Below are positions 8,220-17,714 of a DNA stretch of 52,772 nt, piece by piece. A program made the translations under genes and the position numbers. Origin of the DNA: Deltaproteobacteria bacterium (GTDB lineage Bacteria > Desulfobacterota > JAFDED01); assembly GCA_019310535.1 (NCBI GenBank), contig JAFDED010000024.1, positions 1 through 52,772 on the forward strand. The letters are read 5' to 3'. The notes beneath the pieces were generated by a model. The model was not told the origin of the DNA, did no database searches, and worked only from the letters and a program-made list of their open reading frames with translations. Numbering within the stretch: position 1 is the stretch's first letter; each line of letters starts with the position of its first letter.

Positions 8220-8954
8220 TCAACCCGGTCGGCCCACCGCACCCATGTATACCGCAAACTCCTCCTTTCCGTCAACGCCTAAGATGTCGTTTATCTCCGC
8301 ATCGAAAAACGCCCCTACCGTACAGCATCCCAGTTTGAGAGCAGTGGCCGCAAGATACAGATTTTGGCCAATGTGGCCCGCGTCCATGTAAAGATAGCGA
8401 TAGGCCCTATGGCTGTATTTCCAGGCTGAGCGGGCCACCACAGCCGTCCAGACCAGGACCGTCGCCGCCGCCTCCAGCATGTCTTGATGGAGTGCCGCGG
8501 CAGCCAGCGGCTGGCCGAAAGAGCCTTCCCGCATGAGTTCCAGGTTCCAGCCTCCTATGTCCAGATGATAGACCCCTGGAGACAAGTCTTCCACGCGGTT
8601 GATAACAATATACGTCTCGATAGGATAGAGCGCACCGGCCGATGGGGCCGTGCGGAGAAGGGACGATCCTTCCCTCCGCGTTACCCCCTGCGTGGCCCAT
8701 AACAGCCGCGCAAGCACCGGATAATCCAATGATTGCAGGGTAAAATTCCTGAGCGATCGCCTTTCAGCCAGGACATTCCACAATGATATTTCCTCTTCTT
8801 TACTAAGTTCCGGGATGGGTACGCGCCGGATGCAATCCGGGTAGGTTTTAAAAGGGGACGGCTTGCTGGCCCAGTCCAGACCCCTGCCCCCCATCCCGCT
8901 ACGATCATACCGGGTCTCTTCCTGATAGCGATCTCCAATGCCCTGGTCGTTCAT
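8220..8954 (-). CDS. SagB/ThcOx-type nitroreductase-fold flavoprotein
   Basis: A 244-residue FMN-dependent oxidoreductase of the SagB family. It shows the flavin-binding RRSLRNF, the family signature TAPSAGALYPIETYIVI (about 126-142) and the C-terminal block YMDAGHIGQNLYLAATALKLGCC. In azoline-forming peptide clusters SagB proteins oxidise heterocycles. No precursor peptide or cyclodehydratase gene is seen here, so this is more likely one of the many stand-alone members of unknown substrate. Confidence 0.85.
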   Translation of the reverse strand: MNDQGIGDRYQEETRYDRSGMGGRGLDWASKPSPFKTYPDCIRRVPIPELSKEEEISLWNVLAERRSLRNFTLQSLDYPVLARLLWATQGVTRREGSSLLRTAPSAGALYPIETYIVINRVEDLSPGVYHLDIGGWNLELMREGSFGQPLAAAALHQDMLEAAATVLVWTAVVARSAWKYSHRAYRYLYMDAGHIGQNLYLAATALKLGCCTVGAFFDAEINDILGVDGKEEFAVYMGAVGRPG

Positions 8955-9629
8955 TACACCTGGCCTCTTCTTTTTATCGTCTCGCCTGTATTGGTTTATT
9001 AAACCGTCCTATATTTTAAACATAAGGGTAACGCACATAATTGTAAAGAGAAAAATTGGACGGCACTTGGAAATGATGACATTGTTAATCAAAAATCCTT
9101 ATTTGATTCATGGCTTTTATGGGGTCGCTCCGATGACATGGAGATGTTGTTAGGCCAGGAAACTCACAAACTTTTTGATCAATCAAAGGTAAATCTCGGG
9201 AAAAGTCATGCTGATTATTTTATCATTGACTTTCCCAACAGAAGCAATATAATGACATAAAATTGACTTTTTGTTTATTTATTCGGCTAGCAGTCGGTTC
9301 TCATTTCGAGCTGATTCATTGACTCTATTCCCTGACTCTATTCCCTGAAGCTGGATGCTTAGGATGCTCACCGGTTTTTTATCTGCGTGACGATAGTATT
9401 GAAACGGCCGTATAAAATCCCCCTTCCCAAGATAGGAAAATGTGGGCTTTGTTTCCTTTCATGACACTGAGTTCGATGACTTGGAGTAGCCACCGCACAA
9501 TATGTAGCGGAAACTATTGAAGCAAAGAATGGTGCCCCAGAAAAAGCTTTGATACATACTACGATACGTTTCTTATTCGCATGGATCGTTTTTGTGTCCA
9601 TGTGATGATGGGTATGAAAGGAGGAGGAA
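8955..9629. other. Intergenic gap with a short tandem duplication
   Basis: A 675-bp AT-rich gap between the divergent SagB-type gene and the large secreted protein. No convincing gene was found on either strand. TGACTCTATTCCC occurs twice in tandem at about 9319-9345. A very strong ribosome site, AAAGGAGGAGGAA, ends the gap in front of the ATG at 9630. The length leaves room for control elements, but no riboswitch was recognised. Confidence 0.5.
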
Positions 9630-12600
9630 ATGAGAATGTTTGTTTTACTGGTTGCAGGCGTACTTATTTTCGGCGGGGCATCGAGCGGCCAGGCCGCGGT
9701 CATCAATGTTCCTGGAGATATGAACTTCCAGACCGCCCTGAATACTGCGGCCAGTGACGGCACAGACGATACCATCAATCTGGGGGCGGGGAACTACACA
9801 GCGGCTCCGTACACCAATACTCCTACAACAAACAACTCCCTTATCATACAGGGTGCGGGCTCAGGTTCAACCATCCTTGACGGCGGAGGTACGACCCGAA
9901 TTCTAACGGTTAACACAACAGGTCTTGGCGATGACTCCAACGCCCATATCACCATAAAGGGCTTGACTTTCCGGAATGGATTAAGCGCTGGAAACGGCGG
10001 CGGGCTCGATGTTGTTACAAAATCTGCAAACATAACCGTTGAAGATTCGGTTTTCAGCAATAATTCTGCTTCTGGTGCTGGGGGTGGCGCCAATTTTATG
10101 ACATGGTTTATTGATTTAAGGTCTGTCGGTGGAGGCGCCGGGCTTAGGAACGCCGTTCTGGCTATTGGAGATGTCACCCTTACCAATAACACATTCACCG
10201 GTAATTCCGCTCAGCTTGGTGGTGGCGCCGGGATCAACATTGGCGGTCCTCCCCCTGTAGGAAGGACTGCCGAAGGGCGTAAAAGAGTACAGCCGGCAGG
10301 TGGAGAGGTCAACCTTACGGGCAACACCTTCAACGGTAATTCTGCCGTGTTTGGTGGTTTCGATTTAGATGGTCATGCTCTCGTAAGTCCTCGTGTTGTT
10401 CAAATTATCCTCTCATCTGGTGGAGGAGGCGCATGGATTTACTCTACCGGACCGGTCTCCCTTACCGGCAACACTTTCAGCAATAATTCTACTGAGTTTT
10501 CGGTTATTAATGGTGTTGGTCGCTTAGGTGCTCGTATTATTAATGGTTTTGGCTCCTTTTTTGGCGGCGGAGGCGCATGGATTTATTCTGACGAACTGGT
10601 TACCCTCCACAACAACGCCTTCAGCGGTAATTCTGCCGATCTCAGTGCGCAGGTTAATGACTTACGATTGGATGCTCGTGTTAATGGTAATGGCTTCGGT
10701 GCTGCTGTTGGTGGCGGTGCAGGAATTTTTGCTCCTGGACCGGTTACTTTCACCAACAACATCTTCAACGGCAATTCCGTTGTTAATGGTGATGGCGGCG
10801 GCGCAGGGGTTTTTTCTGATGATGTCACCCTCACCAATAATACCTTCAGCGGTAATAACGCTGATCCTAATGGTGGTGGTCTTTTCGTTTCCCTTCCGGG
10901 AGGCGTCGAGTCGGTGGCAAATATTTACAATAACATAATCTGGGGTAATACCGCGGTTGCCCTGGGTTTTGATTTATATGTGCTGGCTAATCCTCCAGGC
11001 AGTTTAGGTATATCAACGGTACATCTCTATAATAATGACTACAGCGAAAGCGGCTTTTACATCGATGACGATACTAACCTTTCTGAGGCTGACAATATAC
11101 ATCAGAACCCCCTTCTTACTCCGGACTTCCACCTTCAGGCCGGCTCCCCCTGCATCGACACGGGCACCAACGGCGCCCCCGGTATCCCACCCACTGACTT
11201 TGAAGGTGATGACAGGGTTATTGATGGTGATGATGATGGAACTGACATAGCGGACATGGGTGCGGATGAGTTTCTTCCCGGTTCCATCACCATCGTCAAG
11301 GACGCAATGCCGGACGATTTTCAGATATTCGACTTCACCGGCGTTCTGGGCGCTTTCTCCCTCGATGATGACGGTGTGGGAGACAACAGCATCACGTTCA
11401 CCGGTCTCGCAGCGGGGAGTTACAACGTCGCCGAGATCGTGCCCGCCGGATGGGATCTTGCAGCCATCACTTGCAACGACCCCGACAGTCAAACCGTGGT
11501 AAACCTGGCAAATGCCAATGCCACCATCGACCTTGACCCGGGCGAGAGCATCACATGCACCTTTACCAATGTTGAGCACGGATCAATCACCATCGTCAAG
11601 GACGCCGTGCCGGACCACTCACAGCTTTTCGAATTCACCGGCGATCTGGGCAATTTTCCCCTCGACGATGACGGTGTAGGGGACAACAGCATCACGTTCA
11701 CCGGGCTCGCAGCGGGGAGCTACAACGTCGCCGAGATCGTGCCCGCCGGATGGGATCTTGCAGACATCACTTGCAACGCCCCCGACGGTCAAACCATGGT
11801 TAACCTGGCAGATGCCAGCGCCACCATCGACCTCGATCCGGGCGAGGGTATCATGTGCACTTTCAAGAATAAGCTCTTGATTGTGAACCGCTATACTCTG
11901 AGTGTAGATGTTGAACCAGCGGGCGGCGGCTCTGTCAGCGGCAACGGTATAGGTTGTCCGGGGGACTGCTCTGAATCTTATGACGAGGGCACCATGGTAA
12001 GGCTGGTCGCCTCTCCAGCACCGGGATATGCGTTTGACCACTGGAGTGGTTGTTCCTCCACACGGAGCTTGTGCGATGTGACAATGAATTCCAACGTCAG
12101 CGCAACTGCCCACTTCAGGGAGATCCATAGACTGAATGTGAAAGTACTTCCGCCTGATAGCGGGCGAGTGAGCGGAGATGGAATAGAATGTCCTAATGAC
12201 TGTGGCCAGGACTATTCCACTCCCACAACGGTTACGTTAACCGCACAGCCGAACGAAGGGTTCATATTTGCCGGATGGAGAGGGTGCGGCACCGATGACG
12301 CGTGCGATGTGCAATGCGATGTCTTTGTTGAAGAGGAAGTAACTGTTTGGGCGATATTTTTGCCGGTCAGCGGCCGGTGCAGGATCTACAGGGAACCGCT
12401 AAATATCTTTTCAACAACCTGGATGCTCTTCATACCGGTCTTGCAGGCACACCTTGAAGGGGGCGAAGTAGAGATCTACTGGATACTTTCTGAATATGTG
12501 ATGCCCGGAGGATATTTCACGGTTGTCGATTACGGGCTGATAACCTGTCCTATCCAGACGGAGGTGCAAGCAATCTTGCAATTTCAAAACGGAACGTGGA

Positions 12601-12728
12601 GGCTTATCATCCCTGTGTGTGATGTTGAATTCGATCCCGACCGGCCTTACTGGCTTGAGATGGAAGTGGATTTCACGAACCCCAACGACATTAGATTGCA
12701 CGTCATTGATTTCGGCCTGGTTGAATAG
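9630..12728 (+). CDS. Large secreted right-handed beta-helix protein with SpaA-like and InlB-like repeats
   Basis: A 1032-residue exported protein. A Sec signal peptide (about 1-23, ending SSGQAA) leads into a right-handed beta-helix (about 25-550) built on motifs such as LTNNTFTGNSA and LTGNTFNGNSA. The helix closes with the IADMGADEF signature typical of choice-of-anchor beta-helix proteins. Two exact-length 100-residue domains starting SITIVKDA (552-651, 652-751) resemble prealbumin-like/SpaA folds. Two cysteine-containing InlB-type repeats follow (about 757-830 and 831-905; GCPGDC and ECPNDC). The last 125 residues are not recognised. No LPXTG motif, autotransporter barrel or other anchor is seen. 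A surface adhesin or matrix protein is a guess. Confidence 0.85.
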   Translation: MRMFVLLVAGVLIFGGASSGQAAVINVPGDMNFQTALNTAASDGTDDTINLGAGNYTAAPYTNTPTTNNSLIIQGAGSGSTILDGGGTTRILTVNTTGLGDDSNAHITIKGLTFRNGLSAGNGGGLDVVTKSANITVEDSVFSNNSASGAGGGANFMTWFIDLRSVGGGAGLRNAVLAIGDVTLTNNTFTGNSAQLGGGAGINIGGPPPVGRTAEGRKRVQPAGGEVNLTGNTFNGNSAVFGGFDLDGHALVSPRVVQIILSSGGGGAWIYSTGPVSLTGNTFSNNSTEFSVINGVGRLGARIINGFGSFFGGGGAWIYSDELVTLHNNAFSGNSADLSAQVNDLRLDARVNGNGFGAAVGGGAGIFAPGPVTFTNNIFNGNSVVNGDGGGAGVFSDDVTLTNNTFSGNNADPNGGGLFVSLPGGVESVANIYNNIIWGNTAVALGFDLYVLANPPGSLGISTVHLYNNDYSESGFYIDDDTNLSEADNIHQNPLLTPDFHLQAGSPCIDTGTNGAPGIPPTDFEGDDRVIDGDDDGTDIADMGADEFLPGSITIVKDAMPDDFQIFDFTGVLGAFSLDDDGVGDNSITFTGLAAGSYNVAEIVPAGWDLAAITCNDPDSQTVVNLANANATIDLDPGESITCTFTNVEHGSITIVKDAVPDHSQLFEFTGDLGNFPLDDDGVGDNSITFTGLAAGSYNVAEIVPAGWDLADITCNAPDGQTMVNLADASATIDLDPGEGIMCTFKNKLLIVNRYTLSVDVEPAGGGSVSGNGIGCPGDCSESYDEGTMVRLVASPAPGYAFDHWSGCSSTRSLCDVTMNSNVSATAHFREIHRLNVKVLPPDSGRVSGDGIECPNDCGQDYSTPTTVTLTAQPNEGFIFAGWRGCGTDDACDVQCDVFVEEEVTVWAIFLPVSGRCRIYREPLNIFSTTWMLFIPVLQAHLEGGEVEIYWILSEYVMPGGYFTVVDYGLITCPIQTEVQAILQFQNGTWRLIIPVCDVEFDPDRPYWLEMEVDFTNPNDIRLHVIDFGLVE
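11280..11879 (+). repeat. Two tandem 300-bp direct repeats inside the beta-helix gene
   Basis: Two units of exactly 300 bp (11280-11579 and 11580-11879) encode the two SITIVKDA domains. They are nearly identical over long stretches and differ by scattered substitutions, which fits a recent duplication or gene conversion. The period of 100 codons keeps the frame, so unequal crossing-over could add or remove whole domains. Confidence 0.9.
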
Positions 12729-12793
12729 ATCGTTTCGTTGTGAATGTTGGACTGTCCGTGTGAAGGAAGTTGCGTAAAGGAAAGTATGGCGGA

Positions 12794-12835
12794 GTGGGCT
12801 GTGCCACCAGATAAAAACCGGTCGGCATAGCCCAC
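12794..12835 (+). terminator. Hairpin terminator candidate after the beta-helix gene
   Basis: GTGGGCTGTGCC (12794-12805) pairs with GGCATAGCCCAC (12824-12835), giving a 12-bp stem with one G-T pair, 65 bp past the stop codon. There is no T-run, so rho-independent action is uncertain. The rest of 12729-12977 shows nothing else. Confidence 0.45.
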
Positions 12836-12977
12836 CCGACGATATCAGACACTGGCAGGATGCCCATCCCGGGTTTTAATAATGCCTTGTTCCTTTCCAG
12901 ACCTTACTCTCCAGAGAAAGTCTATTGCACGGTAATACCCTGCCGGGCTTATTGCGTAAAAGCATGCCCCATTTTTC

Positions 12978-13007
12978 TTGACAGTTCTTGTGTCCAATAG
13001 ATATAAT
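12978..13007 (+). promoter_or_regulatory. Consensus sigma-70 promoter before the macro-domain gene
   Basis: A perfect TTGACA (12978-12983) and a perfect TATAAT (13002-13007) are separated by 18 bp, 45 bp upstream of the ATG at 13052. It probably drives the macro-domain gene and perhaps the tetrapyrrole genes that follow closely. Confidence 0.8.
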
Positions 13008-13051
13008 AATAACAATATTATTATCATTTTCCACCACAGGAGACTTCAGCC

Positions 13052-13570
13052 ATGGCGAAGGAGATTATCCTGACCCGGGGAGACATCACGGACATGGACG
13101 TTGATGCCATCGTCAATGCGGCCAACAACGATCTGAAGCTCGGCGCCGGCGTGGCGGGTGCCATCCGGCGCAAAGGCGGGCCGTCCATCCAGGAGGAATG
13201 CGACCGGATCGGGCGGATCCCGGTGGGTGAGGCAGCGGTTACGGGAGGGGGTCAATTAAAGGCTCGCTACGTGATCCATGCGGCCAGCATGAGCCTGGGC
13301 GGTTCCACCACCGAGGAGTCCCTTCGCTCCTCGACCCGCAACAGCCTCCTGAGAGCCCGGGAGAGAGGGTTGAAAAGCATTGCCTTTCCGGCCATCGGAG
13401 CGGGAATCGGCGGGTTCTCGATCAGGAGATGCGCCGAGATCATGATGGGCGAGGTGCGGCAGTTCCTGCAACAACCTACGTCCCTGGGGAAGATATACTT
13501 CGTGCTTTTTGGTGAAGACACTTACCGGGTCTTCAACACTGTGTACGGTGAAATGATGGAAGGTCAGTAG
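13052..13570 (+). CDS. Macro-domain ADP-ribose-binding protein (YmdB-like)
   Basis: A 172-residue single macro domain. The signature [20 protein letters not shown] and the glycine-rich loop GAGVAGAI bind ADP-ribose; [12 protein letters not shown] forms the second phosphate loop. Relatives hydrolyse O-acetyl-ADP-ribose or remove ADP-ribose from proteins. AGGAG lies 9 nt before the ATG. It precedes the precorrin-2 dehydrogenase gene by 18 bp, so co-transcription is likely although no functional link is known. Confidence 0.92.
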   Translation: MAKEIILTRGDITDMDVDAIVNAANNDLKLGAGVAGAIRRKGGPSIQEECDRIGRIPVGEAAVTGGGQLKARYVIHAASMSLGGSTTEESLRSSTRNSLLRARERGLKSIAFPAIGAGIGGFSIRRCAEIMMGEVRQFLQQPTSLGKIYFVLFGEDTYRVFNTVYGEMMEGQ

Positions 13571-13588
13571 ATACGGTTGACGGTGGGG

Positions 13589-14248
13589 ATGTATCCGATC
13601 GTTCTGAACCTTCACGGGAAGCGGTGCCTGGTGGTGGGCGGCGGGGACGTTGCCCTGCGCAAGGTGCAGTCGCTGCGAAGCAGCGGAGCTCAGGTGTCGG
13701 TGGTAGCGCCCGTGGCAATCGAAGAGCTTCGCCTGATGGCTTCGTCAGGGGAGATTGTACTCTTTTTGCGCAATTACGGGGAGTCCGACCTGGACGGCGC
13801 TGTTTTGGTTATCGCCGCCACGGACGACCGGAAGGTCAACTCCGCCGTCTCCTCCGATGCCCGTCGTCGGGGCATGCTGGTCAACGTGGTGGATTCCCCC
13901 GGGGAGTGCGACTTTTATGTTCCTTCGGTGGTGGTTCGGGGAGATCTGGTGCTGGCCATTTCTACAGGTGGCAAGAGCCCCGCACTGGCCAGGAAAATCC
14001 GGGAAGACCTGGAGCGAGAGTACGGGACGGAATACGAGCGCTTTCTGACTCTGATGGGCGTTTTTCGACGCAAGGTTCTGGCGGAGGGAGCCGGCGCCGA
14101 TCAGAACAGGCAGAAGTTCGAGCTCCTCGTCCGGTCGGGCCTGCTGGACGCAGTCCGGCGAGACGATGCCGAGGAAATAGACCGTATCTTACAGCGAACC
14201 CTGGGGCCGGACTACGCCCTCAACAAACTAGGGGAATCCAGCGAATGA
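13589..14248 (+). CDS. Precorrin-2 dehydrogenase / sirohydrochlorin ferrochelatase (Met8/CysG-N type)
   Basis: A cytoplasmic enzyme that oxidises precorrin-2 to sirohydrochlorin and may insert iron to give siroheme. The NAD-binding fold begins MYPIVLNLHGKRCLVVGGGD and includes VIAATDD and the stretch VNVVDSPGECDFYVPSVV. ISTGGKSPALARKIRE is the conserved dimerisation region. The frame extends to TTG 13577 and GTG 13583; ATG 13589 fits the family best. It supplies sirohydrochlorin or siroheme for the AhbC-type route encoded downstream. Confidence 0.93.
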   Translation: MYPIVLNLHGKRCLVVGGGDVALRKVQSLRSSGAQVSVVAPVAIEELRLMASSGEIVLFLRNYGESDLDGAVLVIAATDDRKVNSAVSSDARRRGMLVNVVDSPGECDFYVPSVVVRGDLVLAISTGGKSPALARKIREDLEREYGTEYERFLTLMGVFRRKVLAEGAGADQNRQKFELLVRSGLLDAVRRDDAEEIDRILQRTLGPDYALNKLGESSE

Positions 14249-14330
14249 CTGCAATTCTAAAGGGCATTCATTTAACCATGCGTCCGAACGAAAATTCCCC
14301 GGATGCATTTCTTCCGGCTTGCAATTGATC

Positions 14331-15146
14331 ATGCACCTTATTTTTTTCCAGTTTACATTTGTACTGTATCTCCTGGGAGTGGGGCTCGCCACGACCTATA
14401 TTTTCCTGCCGCGTGATGCAGTGGGCAAAGCGGGCGTGTGGGTTCTTGGCGCAGGATTTGTGGTTCACACCGTTACCCTGGTGACGCGCACGCAGGCCGC
14501 CGGTCATACACCCGTGGTCAACCTGCATGAGTCCTTATCATTCTTCGCGTGGGCGGTAATGGCAGCATACATGGTGTTCCATCGGCGGTATCATGCACCT
14601 ATCCTGGGCGCATTCGTGAGTCCTCTGGTTTTAATTCTGATTCTTTACGCCTCGGCATGCCCCCAGGAAATCGTCCCCCTGCAGCCCGCCCTGAAGAGCT
14701 TTTGGCTGCCCATCCATACCGGGGTGGCGTTTCTCGCCAATGGCTTTCTCTCGATCGCGTTTTGCGTCGGCATTATGTACCTTATTCAGGAGAATCGAAT
14801 TAAAAAGAAGAAAATCGGCAAGCTGCACAAGCTTCTTCCGTCCCTGGACGTGCTTGATGACATTAGTTACAGGTCTCTCAAGATTGGTTTCCCGTTGCTG
14901 ACCATCGGGATTATCACCGGGGCTGTGTGGGCCAGTTCGGCCTGGGGATCATACTGGAGCTGGGACCCAAAGGAGACGTGGTCCCTTATTACATGGCTTC
15001 TGTATGCAGCGCTTCTGCACCAGCGTCTGACCGTGGGATGGCGTGGCCGGCGGGCTGCCATCATGACCGTTGCGGGATTTATCGCCATCATTTTCACATT
15101 CCTGGGTGTCAACCTCTTGCTGATCGGCCTTCACGGATACACTTGA
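14331..15146 (+). CDS. CcsA/ResC-like cytochrome c assembly membrane protein
   Basis: A 271-residue protein with about eight membrane segments. It carries the heme-handling tryptophan-rich motif WGSYWSWDPKETWSLITW (about 208-225) and conserved histidines in VVNLHESLSF and WLPIHTGV. CcsA-type proteins export heme for cytochrome c maturation. A homologue (HemX) often precedes hemA, as here with a 7-bp gap. The frame extends to TTG 14319; ATG 14331 was chosen. No ccs1/resB partner is in the window. Confidence 0.88.
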   Translation: MHLIFFQFTFVLYLLGVGLATTYIFLPRDAVGKAGVWVLGAGFVVHTVTLVTRTQAAGHTPVVNLHESLSFFAWAVMAAYMVFHRRYHAPILGAFVSPLVLILILYASACPQEIVPLQPALKSFWLPIHTGVAFLANGFLSIAFCVGIMYLIQENRIKKKKIGKLHKLLPSLDVLDDISYRSLKIGFPLLTIGIITGAVWASSAWGSYWSWDPKETWSLITWLLYAALLHQRLTVGWRGRRAAIMTVAGFIAIIFTFLGVNLLLIGLHGYT

Positions 15147-15153
15147 AGTGAAC

Positions 15154-16458
15154 ATGAACGGTAACCTTGTTGTAATCGGTCTAAACCACCGGACAGCTCC
15201 GGTGGAGCTGCGGGAGAGGCTCTGTTTCGCGGCTACGGAAAATCGGTGTCCTCTCAGCGGACAAATGCAGCTCCCCGGCGTACCGGAGAGCGTTCTTTTC
15301 ACTACCTGCAACCGAACCGAAATGATCGCCCTTTTGGAAGACATCCGGCAGGGCACCGATACCATCATTCAGTTCTTTGCGGATTACAACGCCATTGCCC
15401 GGAGCGAGTTCGAGCACAACCTGTATGTGTTTACCCGCGAGGATGCGGTTCGTCACCTCTTTCGCCTCGCCTCAGGCCTTGATTCTATGGTGCTTGGCGA
15501 ACCTCAGATCGCCGGGCAGGTTAAGGATGCATACAGGAAGGCGGTTGAGCACAAAACCACGGGGATGGTTCTGAATCACCTGTTCCACAAGGCGTTCACA
15601 ACCGCCAAGCGGGTGCGGACCGAGACACAAATCGCCGCCAATGCGGTCTCTATTTCGTTTGCGGCGGTTGAACTGGCAAAGAAAATTTTCGAGGACCTCT
15701 CCGACAGGGCCATCATGCTGGTGGGAGCGGGCGAGATGTCCGAGCTAACCGCCCGTCACCTCATGTCCAATGGCGTGCGCACGATATGCATTGCCAACCG
15801 CTCGCACGAAACGGCGGTGTGCCTTGCGGAAAAATTCCAGGGCATACCCATCCCCTTCAGCGAGACGATTTACAACCTCAATGCGGTGGATATCGTGATC
15901 ACCTCCACAGGGGCTCCCCACTGCATCATCACCTACCCGGCGGTGAAAAAAACGCTGCGAGACCGCCGCAACCATCCCATGTTCTTCATCGACATCGCCG
16001 TGCCGCGCGACGTGGACCCGCTGATCAATACCCTGGACAATGTTTACCTGTACAACATCGACGACCTGCAGGGCGTGGTGGATGATAACATGGGCCAGCG
16101 GCAAAAAGAGGCGGAAAAGGCCGAGGTAATCGTCCGGGAAGAGGTTGACAAATTTATGGTGTGGCTGGCAACCCAGGACGCTGTTCCGACCATCGTTTCG
16201 CTCAAGGCCAAACTGGATAAGATCCGTAAAAGCGAGATGGAGAAAGCCCTGGCTTCTCTGGGCCAAGTGGGAGAGCGGGAGCGCCGTATCTTGGACATTC
16301 TCACATCCTCCATCGTCAACAAGATCGCCCATGATCCCATCGTGTACCTGAAGCGGGGATGCCACCAGGAAGGGGAGGATGCCTATGCTATTGATGTTAC
16401 ACGTAAGCTCTTCCGGCTGGATGGGAAGACCCCTGATGAACCCGAGTGCAAGAAATGA
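15154..16458 (+). CDS. hemA: Glutamyl-tRNA reductase
   Basis: The first enzyme of the C5 route to 5-aminolevulinate, reducing glutamyl-tRNA with NADPH. The active-site cysteine lies in LFTTCNRTEM (Cys52 from this start). The substrate domain shows GLNHRTAPVELRERL and GLDSMVLGEPQIAGQVK; the NADPH domain shows VGAGEMSELTARHL; a helical dimerisation tail follows. ATG 15154 has GAAG 5 nt upstream; a GTG at 15148 is also in frame. hemC overlaps the stop by ATGA. Confidence 0.97.
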   Translation: MNGNLVVIGLNHRTAPVELRERLCFAATENRCPLSGQMQLPGVPESVLFTTCNRTEMIALLEDIRQGTDTIIQFFADYNAIARSEFEHNLYVFTREDAVRHLFRLASGLDSMVLGEPQIAGQVKDAYRKAVEHKTTGMVLNHLFHKAFTTAKRVRTETQIAANAVSISFAAVELAKKIFEDLSDRAIMLVGAGEMSELTARHLMSNGVRTICIANRSHETAVCLAEKFQGIPIPFSETIYNLNAVDIVITSTGAPHCIITYPAVKKTLRDRRNHPMFFIDIAVPRDVDPLINTLDNVYLYNIDDLQGVVDDNMGQRQKEAEKAEVIVREEVDKFMVWLATQDAVPTIVSLKAKLDKIRKSEMEKALASLGQVGERERRILDILTSSIVNKIAHDPIVYLKRGCHQEGEDAYAIDVTRKLFRLDGKTPDEPECKK

Positions 16459-17411
16459 GCGCGGCGCATGTGAAACTGGGCACTCGCGGAAGTCAACTGG
16501 CACTGGCGCAGTCCCGATGGGTTAAAGAGCGACTGGAGGCGAGCTGGCCTGGACTCAGAGTCGATTTGGTGTCCATCCGGACCCGGGGGGACAAGATCCA
16601 GGACGTTCCGTTATACCGGGTTGGTGGAAAAGGCCTCTTTCTCAAAGAGATCGAAGAAGCCCTCCTTCGAAAAGAGATCGACCTCGCGGTGCACAGTGTA
16701 AAAGATATCCCCGCCGATCTTCCCTCCGGTCTGTACCTTGCAGCAATTCCCGAGCGCGAGGATCCCCGCGACGTGCTTGTCTCCCGCTGCGGGCTGCCTC
16801 TTGAGGAGCTGCCTCCCCGGGCCCGCGTGGGGACCAGCAGCCTTCGGCGGCAGGCCCAGTTGATGGCGATGCGGCCCGACCTTCAGGTATGCGCACTTAG
16901 AGGCAACGTGGATACACGTTTGCGAAAACTGGAAGAGGCCCAACTGGACGCACTGATCTTGGCGTCCGCTGGATTGCGCCGGCTTGGTCTGCTGGATCGA
17001 GCCACACAATTCCTGGATCCGGAGGTGATGATCCCGGCCATCGGCCAGGGCGCATTGGGTCTGGAGTGCCGCATGGACGATCCTGAGACCAATCGCTTGA
17101 TCCGCCCGCTTGACCATGGTCCCTCATCGTGCACTGTGGCGGCTGAACGCGCCTTTCTGCGCAGGCTGGAGGGGGGCTGCCAGGTGCCCGTCGCAGCGAA
17201 TGCTCTCCTCAACAATGAGAATCTCTTCATACGAGCCCTTGTTGGCAGTACTGATGGAAAACGGGTTATCCGCGGCCAGCGGAATTCCGAACCATCCATG
17301 GCGGAACCTACCGGCAAGGCCCTGGCGGAGGAGTTGCTGGAGAGAGGAGCAGAGGATATTCTGAGGGAGATATACAAAAAAAATGACATGGAATTAGTAG
17401 CCCCGCCGTGA
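16455..17411 (+). CDS. hemC: Porphobilinogen deaminase (hydroxymethylbilane synthase)
   Basis: Joins four porphobilinogens into hydroxymethylbilane on a covalently bound dipyrromethane cofactor. From the ATG at 16455 the cofactor cysteine is Cys242 (EGGCQVPVAA) and the catalytic aspartate is Asp84 (HSVKD), the same numbers as in E. coli HemC. GTRGSQLALAQS opens the protein and VGTSSLRRQAQ is conserved. The ATGA overlap with hemA indicates translational coupling. Confidence 0.97.
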   Translation: MSAAHVKLGTRGSQLALAQSRWVKERLEASWPGLRVDLVSIRTRGDKIQDVPLYRVGGKGLFLKEIEEALLRKEIDLAVHSVKDIPADLPSGLYLAAIPEREDPRDVLVSRCGLPLEELPPRARVGTSSLRRQAQLMAMRPDLQVCALRGNVDTRLRKLEEAQLDALILASAGLRRLGLLDRATQFLDPEVMIPAIGQGALGLECRMDDPETNRLIRPLDHGPSSCTVAAERAFLRRLEGGCQVPVAANALLNNENLFIRALVGSTDGKRVIRGQRNSEPSMAEPTGKALAEELLERGAEDILREIYKKNDMELVAPP

Positions 17412-17714
17412 GAAACATATTGAAGGATAGGCTGCGCACAACAGGATTGTCGAGGGCCGTCGCAACCCACCAGGCTTTATAGGGGAGACACTGTCCATCC
17501 TGCGGTGTTACATATCCATTACTACCAAGTTGCGTTCATTGTAGTAACACAAGTCGCAGCGAAGAAGTTTCTTGGATTGCAAATCCCGCTCTTCCCTGAC
17601 GTAAAGGCGAGCCTGACCCGCTTTATGAATTTTCATTTTTAACCGCAACTTCATATACTACATGACTTACACACTTACATCTCTTTAAAAGGCCGTTTTA
17701 TGAGGGAAGGAAGC
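17412..17714. other. Gap inside the tetrapyrrole block
   Basis: About 300 bp without a gene between hemC and the unrecognised gene that precedes cobA-hemD. A weak inverted repeat (ATTACTAC at about 17519-17526, GTAGTAAC at about 17541-17548) is visible. No clear promoter or terminator was identified. Confidence 0.4.

Noticed and set aside
8220..8954. Azoline peptide (RiPP) cluster around the SagB-type gene
   Set aside because: No precursor peptide, cyclodehydratase or exporter is encoded nearby.
8938..9153. Small plus-strand ORF of 71 codons overlapping the SagB-type gene start
   Set aside because: No ribosome site or domain; overlaps a supported gene and its promoter region.
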